Shown piece by piece: positions 52,297 to 64,000 of a DNA stretch of 64,000 bases. The notes beneath the pieces were generated by a model that was given only the letters and a program-made list of their open reading frames with translations, ran no database searches and was not told the origin of the DNA. Source of the stretch: Protula sp. h YS-2021 (Eukaryota > Annelida > Polychaeta > Sabellida > Serpulidae); assembly GCA_949752745.1 (NCBI GenBank), contig OX457026.1, forward strand, positions 47,687,256 through 47,751,255, given 5' to 3'. Each line of letters opens with the position of its first letter. Position 1 is the stretch's first letter. Position numbers and translations under genes: made by a program.

Positions 52297-54880
52297 CTGG
52301 GGAGGGCACTTTGGTTGACTGCTGCCTGAGTAGACAGCCCCTCTGGAGAAAAGCGCGGGGCGAAGAAAGGAGCATTGCTAATGCCAGAAATTCCAACAGT
52401 TTTGCGAAAAATGGATCGCAGAACCTTAATCGTATGATCCTGAAAGGACATTATATTCAGGATAAAACGTGACGACCCCTCAGTGGCCTTGGCATCGTTT
52501 TCCTCTGTCATCCACACTATGCACTTCATGGGCTTGTTCAATGTTCCCAGTGGGATTGGCTAATCTGCTCTCATTAATTGTGTCCCTGAAAAGTACATAT
52601 GCTGGCACTTTACAGCGATAGAGCGATCGACGACGGGAATGGAAGGGTGCAGACAGGAGTCTCCCGCTGTTGCTAGGCGTTGGCCTTTGACCTTCGAGAG
52701 TAAGCCGTATCCACTATGCGGGGCCGTTCAACGTCTGATAATCCTCTTGCTGGATGTGAGTCTGGATTCATCATTGGAAAATAAATTGGATGGTGCTTGG
52801 GGTGGAAGCGATTGGGTGGGGAACTGGGTGAGCTTATCTTTCTCTTCGGCATGGTATATCGTGGACACCTGCTCCCATGGTGGGATATTCGTAAACCCCA
52901 TCGCTTACAATCACAATTACAATTCTGGGTCACAGCTCTAAGACCTGTGGCGATTTTGCATGAACGCCTTGGGTGAGGAAGTTACTACTAGAATCGACAT
53001 GAAGACCGAAGCTGGCGCTGTAGTAATTGGCGTTTAAGTGGCCTAGGCTTGCCCATTTTGTTCGGTTCCAAGCAATAAGCGGGTACAATTGTACCTTTTC
53101 AAAATAAATTTGACGTTTTCCGCAATTCTAGGTGTAGATAGGGCCGAATATTTCGGTGAAAGGATCATGAAGTTAAACTGTGAACCATGATTACCACAGC
53201 AATCAGAGTCGTGAAGCTGTTTTGGACGGTCTGAAGAATTGTAGTTCAATTGGAACTCAAGCCCTAAAATGCTTTAAAAACATCTCTCTTCGTTTAGACA
53301 GGTGCCAATACCACGGATCAGTGTCTAAAAAGTATTGTGTTGCCCTTACTCAGTAAATATTGCCAAAGGCGGATCAAACCTGGGCAGACGTCGCGCCCTC
53401 CTGTAGGCACGTACACAATATGCTGTGCCATATTGAAAAAATATCAATATGGTTTGTTTTAAAACTGTAATGCCAAATAATCAGTGAAAAAATTTAAATT
53501 GTACTTGTTAACATACATTAAAACGTGAATAAAATAGCCATTGCACTAAAAAGAATATACTATTCATTTTTCAAATCGATTTATTAGTTTATTAGGAGTA
53601 AAAAACAAAAGTAGTTATGTGGTAAACGTATTATTATGCAACACATGAGCAGCCAATAAATAATATATAATAGGTATTTTAGTAAAATAATCACAATGGG
53701 TTGGATTGTACTATAAAAAATTGCCGTGAAATATTTCTTGGTAACGAGTTGTTAAAAATGAGCAAAATTCAAGAAGAAATCGGCCAAAACTGTTTGTCAC
53801 GCGGTTGCTATTTTCCAGTCAGTACAGCAAAAAATCTAATCGAATCACCCCGTTTTTCTAGTTAATCTGATGTTGTGCTTGATTTAGATTGTGCAATGTT
53901 GTGAAGAGTGCTATATTTCAAAATATTGTGTGGAAAGTCTATGTAAAATTAATTGTGGTCTACGGCCAGAGCTGCTGTTATGAGTACTTAAGGTAAATAA
54001 AGCTGCTTTCATGCTACTTAGACACCTTGTGCTTCGGTCTCTCCCTCCGCCCCCCCCCCCCCCCACCTCCAGTATATTTGCCCCCACCCCAAATAAGTTT
54101 TTCGCGTGTAAATTTTTTAAAATAATATTTGTTCATGTAAATAAATGAACTCAATTAAACTGTATAAAACTATCTTGAACTACTTTATTGACTAAATTCA
54201 AATTCTTTGTTTCTTTTTTTAATGTCATTTTTAGATAGACAGGTGGATACCTCTGATTGCTAAGATTATCATAAATAACATCCACATTATCCAAGAAGCG
54301 TTTTGTTGTATGGCAAACTTTATCTTCCCTTTAGAAAGTGACGACAATGGGGGCAAAAAATACCAGGTGGGGGATAGCCTAGTCTATCTCCCCCCCCCCC
54401 AGGGGGGAGCTGTACAGTTGGCAAGATCTACTGTTACACCGACGGATGGGTGGTGTGTTTGTAGGCGTTAAGACACTTTACATTTGTATTCTCTGCTTAT
54501 TCCCCAAAGCCTCCTGTACACATCGATCTAAAATCCTGAAAACAAACTGTCAAAAAATTGAAGAATGAACAAAAAACTAGACCGATTTCGCAACCGAGTT
54601 GCCAAACAAACACTTGGGATACTAAAAAAATACTTATTGGCTAAGCTAAAAAATGTCTTATCTTATTTCAGTTTTTAAATTCGCATTTTGATTCTGTTCC
54701 AGTTTAGGTTTGCATGGAAAATGAAAATTTTCAGACATAATTAACATTCCTTTTATGATTTAAAATTAGATACTAAAATTAGATATTAAATAAAACCAGC
54801 CATTTGAAAATTATTAAAGAACGCAGTAATACTTTATAGAAGATCAACGATGTCAGCAGCACATGCTAACCGTTTTCGAG
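52297..54880. other. Long stretch without a recognised gene
   Basis: 52300-53270 has several overlapping frames of 60-107 codons on both strands, none with a recognisable domain. 53270-54880 is AT-rich. It includes a C run at 54049-54064 and a hairpin-prone CCCCCCCCCC/GGGGGG block at 54391-54407. Confidence 0.5.
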
Positions 54881-54894
54881 ATAATAGTCAACCT

Positions 54895-55385
54895 CCGGTT
54901 TTTTTACCTTGACCGTGACTCAGAAGTTCAAGGTTACCGAGGTACCTCTTATGTAACGTTGTTTAGGCTCAAAGGTCGAAAATGAGGTCAAAATCGCTCT
55001 ATCTCTAACCGTTTTTCAAAATAATAGTCAATTTCTGGTTTTTCACCTTGACCGTGACCCAGAAGGTCAAAGTCACCGCGATACCTCTTTTTCTCTTTTA
55101 TAACGTTGTTTAGGCCCAAAGGGTCGAAAGTGAGCTCAATAGCGCTCTATCTCTAACCGTTTTCGAAATAAAATCAACTTCCGGTTTTTGATCTTGACCG
55201 TGACCCAGATCAAGGCCATCGAGGTACCCCTTATGTAACGTTGTTTAGGGTCAAATGGTCGCAAATGAGCTCAAAATCGCTTCCTCACTAAAAGTTTCGA
55301 GATAGTAGTCAACTTCCGGTTTTCGACCGTGAGCGTAACCCAGAAGGTCAAAGTTACCGAGATACCTCTTACGTAACGTTGTTTT
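54895..55385. repeat. GGTCA-rich repeat, inverse orientation
   Basis: Units of about 120 bases carry TTGACCGTGACCCAGAAGGTCA, ACCTCTTATGTAACGTTGTTTAGG and ATCTCTAACCGTTTT. They match 37190-37470 in inverse orientation. Confidence 0.78.
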
Positions 55386-55399
55386 AAGTCAAAGGTCTA

Positions 55400-55830
55400 A
55401 TTTTCTCAAAACCTTGATGCACATGTCTGGGTCATGGTGAGTAACTTACCAAATTTGTTGATGCTACAATTAATGGTTACTGAGTAGTGGCCTGGATAAA
55501 ATTTTAAAGGCCAAGGTCACATTGCTGAGGTGAAAGGTCAAATCCACCCAAAAACCTTGACAATGCACATGCTTGGGTCATAGTAATTTACTGTGCTAAA
55601 TTTTGTGCTGCTAACATAAATAGTTACCGAGTGGTGACCCGGACAAAAGGTTACTGATAAGGTCAAAGGTTAAATCCATAAAAACCTTGACGATGCACAT
55701 GTCTGGGTCGCAGTAAGATACTGCACAAAATGGGGCGATACTACTGTCAGTAGTTGTTAAGTATTAGCCCGGACAAAATTTTAAAGGTCTCGGCCACAAA
55801 TTCAAAGTATGCACGTATCGAGGTTTTCGA
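55400..55830. repeat. About 125-bp repeat (GCACATGTCTGGGTCATGGT)
   Basis: Three units share AAAACCTTGATGCACATGTCTGGGTC, AGTAACTTAC and GACAAAATTTTAAAGGTC. Confidence 0.75.
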
Positions 55831-55939
55831 AATAATATATCGTCACAAAATAGTAAGAGTGATCAATTAATGAACACTACAAAGTTGTCACTACCACAGT
55901 TCCTTAGTATTCAATATATTCAAAATTTCAACGCAGTTA

Positions 55940-56766
55940 TTTGTAACAAGCCATCGTCTAAGGCGCAGACCCCAATCGGACACAACAAGTTGCTATTTTG
56001 ACAATTTTGTGCCGATTAGAAAAATAACACGACGTTACACAACTTCAATATACACATTTTCACTGTGCAAGGTAGCATATGCCTAGGATTAATGGTTTCG
56101 GAGATCTCGCGTGGAAAACACCCAAGTCTTACGTTGCAGTTATCTCAAGAGATCACAATTTTTGATAAGTCGCAATTTTGGCAATTTTTGGCCAATTTGA
56201 AAAATAACACAAAGTTTCACAACTTCAATATATATATTTTCAGTTTGCAAGGTAGCACATACCTAGGATTAACAGTTGCGGAGATATCGCGTGGAAAGCA
56301 CCCAAATTTTACGTTGCAGTGATCTCAAATGATCACAATTTTAGACAAGTCACCATTTTAGCAATTTTTGGCCGATTTTACAAATAACACGACATTGCAG
56401 AACTTCAATATATATCTATTCACTGTGCAAGGTAGCACATGCCTAGGATAAATAGTTTCGGAGAACTAGTGTGGAAAGCACCCAGTCTTGTATTGCAGTT
56501 ATCTAAAAAAACTCACGTTTTTGACAAGTGGCCATTTTGGCAATTTTTTACTGATTTGAAAAAATACGACATTGCACAACTTCAATATTCAATATTTACT
56601 GTGCAAGGTGGCATATGCCTAGGATTAATAGATATCACGTGGAAAGCACCCAAGTCTTACGTTACAGTTATCTCAAGAGATCACAATTTTTGACAGGTCG
56701 CCATTTTTTGGTAATTTTTTTGCCGATTTGAAAAATGATACGACATTGCACAACTTCCGTATATAT
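55940..56766. repeat. About 178-bp satellite with TTTCGGAGATATCGCGTGG core
   Basis: Units carry AACTTCAATATA at 56041, 56221, 56401 and 56578, and a variant near 56752, plus TGCAAGGTAGCATATGCCTAGGATTAA and a GAGATCTCGCGTGGAAA-like core. The last unit is interrupted by 56767-58240 and resumes at 58241. Confidence 0.85.
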
Positions 56767-58240
56767 GTTACAGGCAATTTGTGTATTCAGGCAATTCGTG
56801 AATTGCATGAAATTTTCAGGCAGTTCGTGAATTACCTGAAATTAGGGACCCGTCAGTTCACGAATTGCCTGAAACATGTTTTATAAGAGAAATGGAACAA
56901 GTTTTGATGTTTCTTCTATTTATTGCTACATTTCATAATCACTTATACAGCGATAGTTGTATGTGCAAGAACGTTCATATTTACATCAATCGTACATCAG
57001 AAACTCCGTTGACAATTATTTTTTATCATAAATTGCATTCATCTACTGGTTATTTGAACTAAAACATCTCACTTCGCTACCACTCAGTTTCATGATAAAA
57101 GAGCACTCCGCTGCTTGTTAATTGCAATTGTAACTAGAACCTTATTTCGCTAGCGAAATTTTAAACACTTGACAAAAATTAAAACGCAAAAATACTTCCT
57201 TCAATGGGTTATTTCTTGAATAATATATTGCAAACAACAGAGTCTGAACACGTCTTATAAGGCGAGTAGTGTTTGGTTTTTGTTGGCTTAAGGTTTTATT
57301 GAATGAGCAGGTATACGCCGTGTTATCTGTTTACGCAGTGATAGCTCGCACAAAGCTCAGCAACTGTGTTCTGTGATGTACGTTAAACGCTCTGCAAATA
57401 CTTGTAATACACTCTTTTCAAATGGCGTTCAAACAAAGAAAACGAAATCGAAGACGAAAATAAAAAGTGATATGCACACGTTCAGATCAAGCTCTTCATA
57501 CGTCCTAAGTTTAGTGTTCATAGAGCCCATAGTGTCAGAGAAGAAGAAGACACAAAAAATCGAAAAAACTGTCAAGAAAAAAAGGACGAACGGCTGCTCG
57601 CACAAATTCATATAACCCTTGCAAGCCAAAGGCTTGTCAAGTGTTAAACAAGTAATTAGCGATTATCTTTACATCAATAGTAAATCAAAGAATTTTTAAT
57701 TAATTAAATGCCTCAATTTTCTTGCAATTCATCACGAGAAATTAGAAATTAAGTTGCAATTTTTCGACCTCCTTTCAAATAACGACGGTATTTACTTGCT
57801 GTTACTTTTAAAGTGTAAGACCTAAACCTCGGAGTAACTTGGAAGGAAAGTGATAGGCCATTAATTGATTCCCTACTCCGGTGAGAAGCATTATTGGCCA
57901 TTGAACTATTCTTGAAATTGGAGCCCATAGGACAATGTTTTACTCTGGCCATAATTGCAATTATGAAACATGGTCAAGTAAGACACGTATACTAAGACCT
58001 CCTATTATATTTCCCCAAGTACATGCCTTAATTGCAATTATTTCGATTATAAAGAGAGAAATTAACAAATTTGGCTTTGTTACACCGGTAATAATTTGAT
58101 AGACAAATTGCCTGAAACGTCTTTAGGCAATTTATGAACAAGGAACCCTTAAATTTCAGGCAATTCACGAACTGCCTGAAAATTTTAGTCAATTCACGAA
58201 TTGCCTGACCCCTACAGGCAGTTCACGAATTGCCTGTAAC
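56767..58240. mobile_element. Foldback-type element with palindrome-array ends
   Basis: The ends are GTTACAGGCAATT and its inverse (CCTGTAAC at 58233-58240). Each terminal arm of about 110 bases is a series of palindromes of the type CAGGCAATTCGTGAATTGCCTG. The element interrupts a satellite unit, so its borders are visible; flanks are ATATAT on both sides, which the AT-rich target makes ambiguous. The interior (56870-58110) holds an 80-codon Lys-rich frame (57373-57615) without a recognised domain. Confidence 0.78.
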
Positions 58241-58410
58241 ATATATATTTTAACTGTGTAAGGTTGCATATGCCTAGGATAAAGAGTTTCGGAGAACTTG
58301 CGTGGAAACAAAACAGCATCCAAAGTGTGACACACGGACGGACGGACGGAAGGGCAGACGGAGAGCAATCATATAGACCCCCCTTCGGGCTCGCCGGCTG
58401 GGGTCTAAAA
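58241..58410. repeat. Satellite end with GGACGGAC tract and hairpin
   Basis: The satellite core continues (CATATGCCTAGGATAAAGAG, TTTCGGAGAACTTGCGTGG), followed by ACGGACGGACGGACGG at 58334-58349. A hairpin formed by TAGACCCC and GGGGTCTA (58375-58407) follows, the same order as at 9313-10780 and 16601-16990. Confidence 0.78.
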
Positions 58411-59413
58411 AAGCCCAGTTCAGCACAGCCAGCGACTTACATAACAACAGTAATGCATGGTCATATTGCCACAGAGTAGGGTTAGTTATTGGCTTAATAT
58501 TTTGGGAAATAATTTGTCAGTTAAAGTATGAAGATCCTGTTCAGATGTACCATTTCGTATCCTGTGTAAGTGTTCCAATAAGTAGAGTAATTTTTGATTT
58601 TTTCTTAACCGCATTTACATTTATTTCAAACCGGCATCTCCATCAATTTGTTGGGATCGTATTTTGATATTTTTTATGTGTGAGTTGCTCGAATAAGAAG
58701 ACGAATAACAACGAAAGAGCAGTGTCTAATTTCTATACTACTTTATTTACACTCCGCTGTTTTCCAGACTAGCCCGGTAAACATGGAAACATTTTTTAAG
58801 GTTCGTTTTTGGTTGAAACGTTTTATTGACGTTTATAAAACCTTTGTGTGCTCGGATACCAAAATAAAACGTTTTTTGTAGAACCTTTTCGAAACGTTTC
58901 AGGGGAACTATTTTTAAACCAAAATCAAACGTTTTGTACTGGAGCATTATGAAAAATCAATGTTATTGGGTGTCGTGTATTGGAGAATCATGGGAAACCA
59001 TATGTACTGAATAAAATTCTCAAATAAATTGGCAAATTTTAGATACTAATAAAGATTAAATATATAATTTTAAAATCTAATATTGGCTCTTAGATATAAT
59101 TTATTTGATTTTAGTTATTATATTACTATATCAAAATGATATTTTAATATAATGAGGTCAACTTACGTTCTTTCTATATCGCTAACTAAGAATATTATTT
59201 GCCTCGATCAACTAATCCTAAACAAATAACCACTATGAAAGCAAAATATGTGGTTTTTTATTTAGCAAATCATTTTAAAAGCACCACTAAAAACAGAGAA
59301 ATGTTAAAATTAACTGTCGGGGATCGCATAGAAACAAGATATTGGTAGCCGAATAGTTCATAGTTAATCGGATGCGTGGTGGCGTAGACGTACAGTAAGG
59401 GATGTCGTCTGCT
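58411..59413. other. No gene recognised; fragment of the AACGTT element family
   Basis: 58771-58945 (GCCCGGTAAACATGGAAACA, then AAACGTTTTATT and AAAACGTTTT words) resembles the left end of the 39228-40429 element. The right end is not found. The remainder is AT-rich. Confidence 0.5.
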
Positions 59414-59449
59414 CGGGACCTCAGTACCTCTAGTGGTACTGAGGTCCCG
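59414..59449. repeat. 36-bp palindrome at the left end of copy C
   Basis: CGGGACCTCAGTACCTCTAG followed by TGGTACTGAGGTCCCG is self-complementary with one mismatch. It is the counterpart of 39034-39069. Confidence 0.8.
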
Positions 59450-59782
59450 AAGTGGCACTGAGGACCCGGTGGCACTGAGGTCCCGACAAATTTTTCATAT
59501 GAACTCTCCGTCCCCGTCCCCGTCCCCGCCTCTCCCCCATCTTTAATTGTATCTTAAAATCACTGCTTCTTCCGTCCCTCCCTGCCACCCCGTTAGGCGA
59601 CGCCGTCAGGGGTGGCATGGGATCTTTTATCTTCTTGTATTCCCACTGCCCCGCCCCCACCCCCTTCCATCACCCAATATGTTTATCTCAATATCTTACA
59701 GTTTTTTCCATAAAATATATACAAATACACATGTCTATTCACAAAATGTTGAAGAAAAAAAAGATGCGAAATTTCTCTTTTT

Positions 59783-59852
<70 letters not shown>

Positions 59853-62800
59853 TATATGACGCAGAGGTCCTGCAGAGCCTCCACCCCCCCCCCACCCCAC
59901 CCCTCCAACAAAGACAAATTGCGTTTTTTGGCCTTTCCCATCGGCTTTGCAATTATTAAGCCTTGAAGCGGCTTCATCAAAGCAGCACTATGAGCAGCAT
60001 TGACGTTTTCACACGGCATGTTTTTGTTCAATCTTTTTATGCATTCTACCGATCGGTGTTGATGCACTGAGACGTGCATTTTTCGAGTATGTGCCATTTT
60101 AGCCAATTTAGCCTAAATTGGCTAAATTGGGTGCATTTTTTAATTGTTTTTCACAAAATATATACAAATACATATGTCTATTCATAAAATTAAAAAAAAC
60201 CCGAAGTTTCCCTTTTCGGCATCGGAGGGGGGGGGGGGAGAACGGGGAGGAGGGGGGAGTCTAAAATGCAATTTATCTTTTTGGCGTGAGAGGGAGGGCA
60301 TATATATATGGGGGCGGGGAACATAAAAAAATTTTCGATTGTTAATTCCCACTTGCAAACTTCGTTTGCAAATGGGTATAAGTTTGTAGTTTTTCTCGAA
60401 ATTTCTGTCCTTTTTTCCTTTTTTCTTCTCTTTTTTCCGTCACAGAGGTTTCCAGAAAACTCCTCCTAGGCTATTTGACGTAGGACGATGAAATTTGGCA
60501 CAATGATAAAGGGTAACGAGATGTCGTCAAATCCGCAAATTTTTTTACCTTAACCTTGAAGTTTAAATTGAGGTCAAAGTTTTTCTGACCTCAAAGGTGG
60601 TTTCCAGAAAACTCCTCCTACAGGGTTTGTCGTAAAAAGGCAGCATTTGGCAGAGACATAGAGGGTAATGAGTTGTCGTCAAATCCGTAAAATTCTTTTA
60701 CCTTGAACCTCAGAGGTCAAGGTCAAATTGAGGTCAAAATATTTTTGGAAACACCTATTAATCACGAAAAGTAGCCATAAAGGTGCTCGAATCCCAGTGT
60801 GAATGCATAATACGTACTCAGTAAAGGGTAAACTTTCATCACTAACCTTGACCTTGAGGTCAAAACGCTGAACCTTGAGGGTCAAGGTCAAAGGTCACGT
60901 GACTTCACGCGTCCTTAACGACAGGCCGACTCATCTTGGAAACGGTTAGAGATACAGCGATTTTGAGCTCATTTGCTACCCTTTGGGCCTAATCAATGTT
61001 ACATAAGAGGTACCTCGGTGACCTTGACCTTCTGGGTCACGGTCAACGTCAAAAACCGGAAGTTGACCATTATCTAGAAAAAGTTTAGCGATAGAGCGAT
61101 TTTGAGCTCATTTTCGACCCTTTGGGCCAAAAAGACGTTATATAAGAGGTACTTCGGTGATCTTGACCTCCTCCATCATGGCAAGGTCAAAAACTGTAAG
61201 TTGACCAGTATCTCAAAAACGGTTAGAAAACTGAATTTGATTTATTTGTGCCCAAATGAGGTTACATTATATTCACTTCGATGGCCTCGTTCAAGATAAT
61301 AATCCGGAAGCTGACAATTATGTCGAAACACTGAAAAATGTGTTTTTGACCAAATTTGTTGTGTCTCTGCCCGTGCAAGTGGGTGCTATTTCGCTACGTG
61401 TAGCGAAATTCGGTCTAGTTTTCAAAATGCTTCTTCTCCCACAGTATTGGTCAGATTTTCTTAAAATTTGTAAGAATATTTTTAGGTAGGCCTCTCTTGA
61501 AAAATTACTTCATTTGGAAATCCGCCTAATATTTGCTAAGTGGGGGCATTTTTCTTTTTTAATTTTTGGCGTCGAATTTTCAAAATGCTTCTTCTCCCGC
61601 GATTTTGATTGGATTTCTTTCGAATTTTGCACGATTGTTCTTTTGATGCTTCTGTGTTGAAAATTTACTTGTTTTAGCGATCGACGAAAAATTGACCAAA
61701 TGGGGGTCATTCTTGAACTTATTTGTAGCCAATTGTCAAAATTCTTCTTCCACAATTTCGATCGGATGAACTGCCAATTTTGAATAAATGTTCACCAGGC
61801 TTTTGTCTCTTGATAAACCGATCATAAAGAAAATATGGTAAATTGGGGGGGGGGGGGCGGCATTGTAAATTTTTGGGGTGCTAATTTTGAAAATGCTTCT
61901 ACTCCCGCGATCGGGACTGACAACAATTGGCCAAATAGGGGCATTTTTAAATTGTTTATAAGCATATTTAAAAAGGTTTTTTTCTCAGTTTGGATCCAAT
62001 ATCTTCAAATTTTGCAAAGTTGTTCAGTGGGCGCGGTATGCTTTTGGAAAGTTATTTTTTGGCGATCAGCCAAAAATTGGCTAAAGGGGGGTATTTATAA
62101 ATATTTAGTAGCAATTTTGTAAAATGCTTCTTCTCCCACAATTTTGAGCGGATTCCTTCATAAATATGTAAGATTTTTCTGCAGCCGTGTTTTGCAATAT
62201 GACCACTTTCTGGCGACCATACAAGCCTACTGATACGTGATTTACTAGATTGGTCACAACGTCCCTGGACATTCTTGCTTTATTTTCATTTTACATGTTA
62301 GATTTGTATTGTTTGAGAGTGAAAATAAACCATTATAACAATAACAAAAATCATCTTTTTTGGAAAAATCTTAGTGGTGGCATCGATGACCTGTTGATGG
62401 CCCTGAGGCTCGGTTGGTGGTACTGAGGATTCGGTAGTCGTAATGAGGACCCGGTGGTGGTAGTGAGGACTCGACGGTGGTAGTGAGTACCCGGTGGTGG
62501 TCCTGAGGCCACGGTGGTGGCCCTGAGGACCAGGTGATGGTACTGAGGACCCGATGGTTTTAAATTTTAGATTACGTAGTTTACGTTTCTTTCAGCTTAA
62601 AACCACTTAATCTAGCATTTTGAAGCAAAAAAAATGTTTGGGTCCTCAGTGCCACCACCGAGCCTCAGTGCCACCACCGGGTCCTCAGTACCACCACTTT
62701 ACTTTTTTCTGAAAGTAAGCATTGATTTTTGGTTTTGAACGTTTCTTTCAGCTTAAAACAACTTAATCTAGCATTTTGAAGAAAAAAAAAGCTTGGGTCC

Positions 62801-64000
62801 TCAGTGCCACCACCGGGCCTCAGTGCCACCACCGGGTCCTCAGTACCACCACTTTATTTTTTTCTGAAAGTAAGCATTGACTTTTGGTTTTGAACGTTTC
62901 TTTCAGCTTAAAACAACTTAATCTAACATTTTGAAGCAAAAAAAAAAAGTTTGGGTCCTCAGTGCCACCACCGGACCTCAGTGCCACCACCGGGTCCTCA
63001 GTACCACCACTTTACTTTTTTCTGAAAGTAAGCATTGATTTTTGATTTTGAACGTTTCTTTCAGCTTAAAACAACTTAATCTAACATTTTGAAGCAAAAA
63101 AAGTTTGGGTCCTCAGTGCCACCACCGGGCCTCAGTGCCACCACCGGGTCCTCAGTACCACCTCTTTATTTTTTCTGAAAGTAAGCATTGATTTTTGGTT
63201 TTGAACGTTTCTTTCAGCTTAAAACAACTTAATCTAACATTTTGAAGCAAAAGAAAAAGTTTGGGTCCTCAGTGCCACCACCGTGCCTCAGTGCCACCAC
63301 CGGATCCTCAGTGCCACCACTTTACTTTTTTCTGAAAGTAAGCATTGATTTTTGATTTTGAACGTTTCTTTCAGCTTAAAACCACTTAATATAGCATTTT
63401 GAAGCAAAAAAAAGTTTGGGTCCTCAGTGCCACCACCGGGCCTCAGTGCCACCACCGGGTCCTCAGTACCACCACTTTACTTTTTTTCTGAAAGTAAGCA
63501 GTGATTTTTGGTTTTGAACGTTTCTTCCGGCTTAAAACCACTTAATCTAACATTTGAAGCAAAGAAAAAGTTTGGGTCCTCAGTGCCACCACCGAGCCTC
63601 AGTGCCACCACCGGGTCCTCAGTACCACCACTTTACTTTTTTCTGAAAGTAAGCATTGATTTTTGGTTTTGAACGTTTCTTTCAGCTTAAAACAACTTAA
63701 TCTAACATTTTGAAGCAAAAAAAAAAAGTTTGGGTCCTCAGTGACACCACCGGGCCTCAGTGCCACCACCGGGTCCTCAGTACCACCACTTTACTTTTTT
63801 CTGAAAGTCAGCATTGATTTTTGGTTTTGAACGTTTCTTTCAGCTTAAAACAACTTAATCTAACATTTTGAAGTAAAAAAAAGTTTGGGTGCTCAGTGCC
63901 ACCACCGGGCCTCAGTGCCACCACCGGGTCCTCAGTACCACCACTTTATTTTTTTTCTGAAAGTAAGCATTGATTTTTGGTTTTGAACGTTTCTTTCAGC
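59432..64000. mobile_element. Terminal-inverted-repeat satellite element, copy C (runs off the window)
   Basis: It parallels copy A: the same left end, the uninterrupted GTCAGGGGTGGCATGG site at 59605-59620, an (AT)n run at 59786-59858, the conserved block at 59960-60100, GGTCA repeats at 60545-61205, the CTTCTTCTCCC satellite at 61420-62150, and a much longer right-hand satellite. The right terminal repeat is beyond the window. It encodes no recognised transposase. Confidence 0.75.
62590..64000. repeat. About 156-bp satellite, nine or more units
   Basis: CTGAAAGTAAGC recurs at 62709, 62864, 63022, 63175, 63332, 63488, 63643, 63801 and 63957 (steps of 153-158). Units also contain TTTCTTTCAGCTTAAAAC and CCTCAGTGCCACCACCGGG. 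Copy A has only about three or four units, so the array has expanded here. Confidence 0.93.

Noticed and set aside
52118..52541. Overlapping frames of 92-123 codons
   Set aside because: They run through the GACGTC element end into unique DNA and change strand without domain signals; treated as chance frames.
62709..63990. Possible 37-nt introns (GTAAGCATTG to TTTCTTTCAG) in each satellite unit
   Set aside because: The donor- and acceptor-like ends recur in every unit, but the interval is too short for a spliceosomal intron and no exon-like coding flanks exist.

Overview
The window is eukaryotic repeat-rich DNA with no recognisable host gene. Intron-less eukaryotic transposon families, a (TTAGGG)-like tract, tRNA-derived SINE pieces and satellite elements ending in a GGACGGAC tract plus a hairpin suggest a marine invertebrate, most likely a bivalve or other mollusc. 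That placement is inference; no host marker gene is present.

Layout. 1-8500: a Polinton/Maverick (adintovirus-like) remnant on the minus strand. A protein-primed type B DNA polymerase (pPolB) gene is present as a 3.3-kb head-to-tail array of at least three units, followed by a Cys-rich gene with its own TATA promoter. 8500-16990: minisatellites, an RLE-type LINE tail split by a satellite-bearing insertion, a degenerate minus-strand LINE reverse transcriptase with an internally amplified 120-bp piece, and tRNA-like sequences. 17003-19492: a GACGTC-rich miniature element and a broken Tc1/mariner element with intact-looking ends. 21100-35170: nested tyrosine-recombinase (DIRS-type) retroelements with inverted terminal repeats, each missing different genes. 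35841-40621 and 59432-64000: copies of a large terminal-inverted-repeat element with internal satellites; one copy carries a 1.2-kb insertion whose empty site is seen in the other two. 40622-50460: a second Polinton remnant holding pPolB (plus strand), major capsid protein, pX-like protein, penton-like minor capsid, two conserved unknowns, a small protein, packaging ATPase, chromodomain integrase, a NADAR-domain protein and Cys-rich accessory genes. 50480-59400: satellites, a second copy of the GACGTC element, nuclear-receptor-half-site-rich repeats and a foldback element at 56767-58240.

The most interesting signal is the organisation of the second Polinton. Integrase, ATPase and virion genes form one co-oriented block (47573 down to 42340) with ATGA stop/start overlaps or gaps of a few bases and no internal TATA box that I can see. 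The accessory genes, and pPolB in the first remnant, instead have TATA boxes, mostly with a TGA(C/G)TCA AP-1/Maf-like element upstream; one such site is the exact 13-base palindrome TGCTGACTCAGCA. This resembles an early/late division with host bZIP control. Both Polintons are decayed: every core gene carries frameshifts, many in short homopolymers, and several carry in-frame stops.
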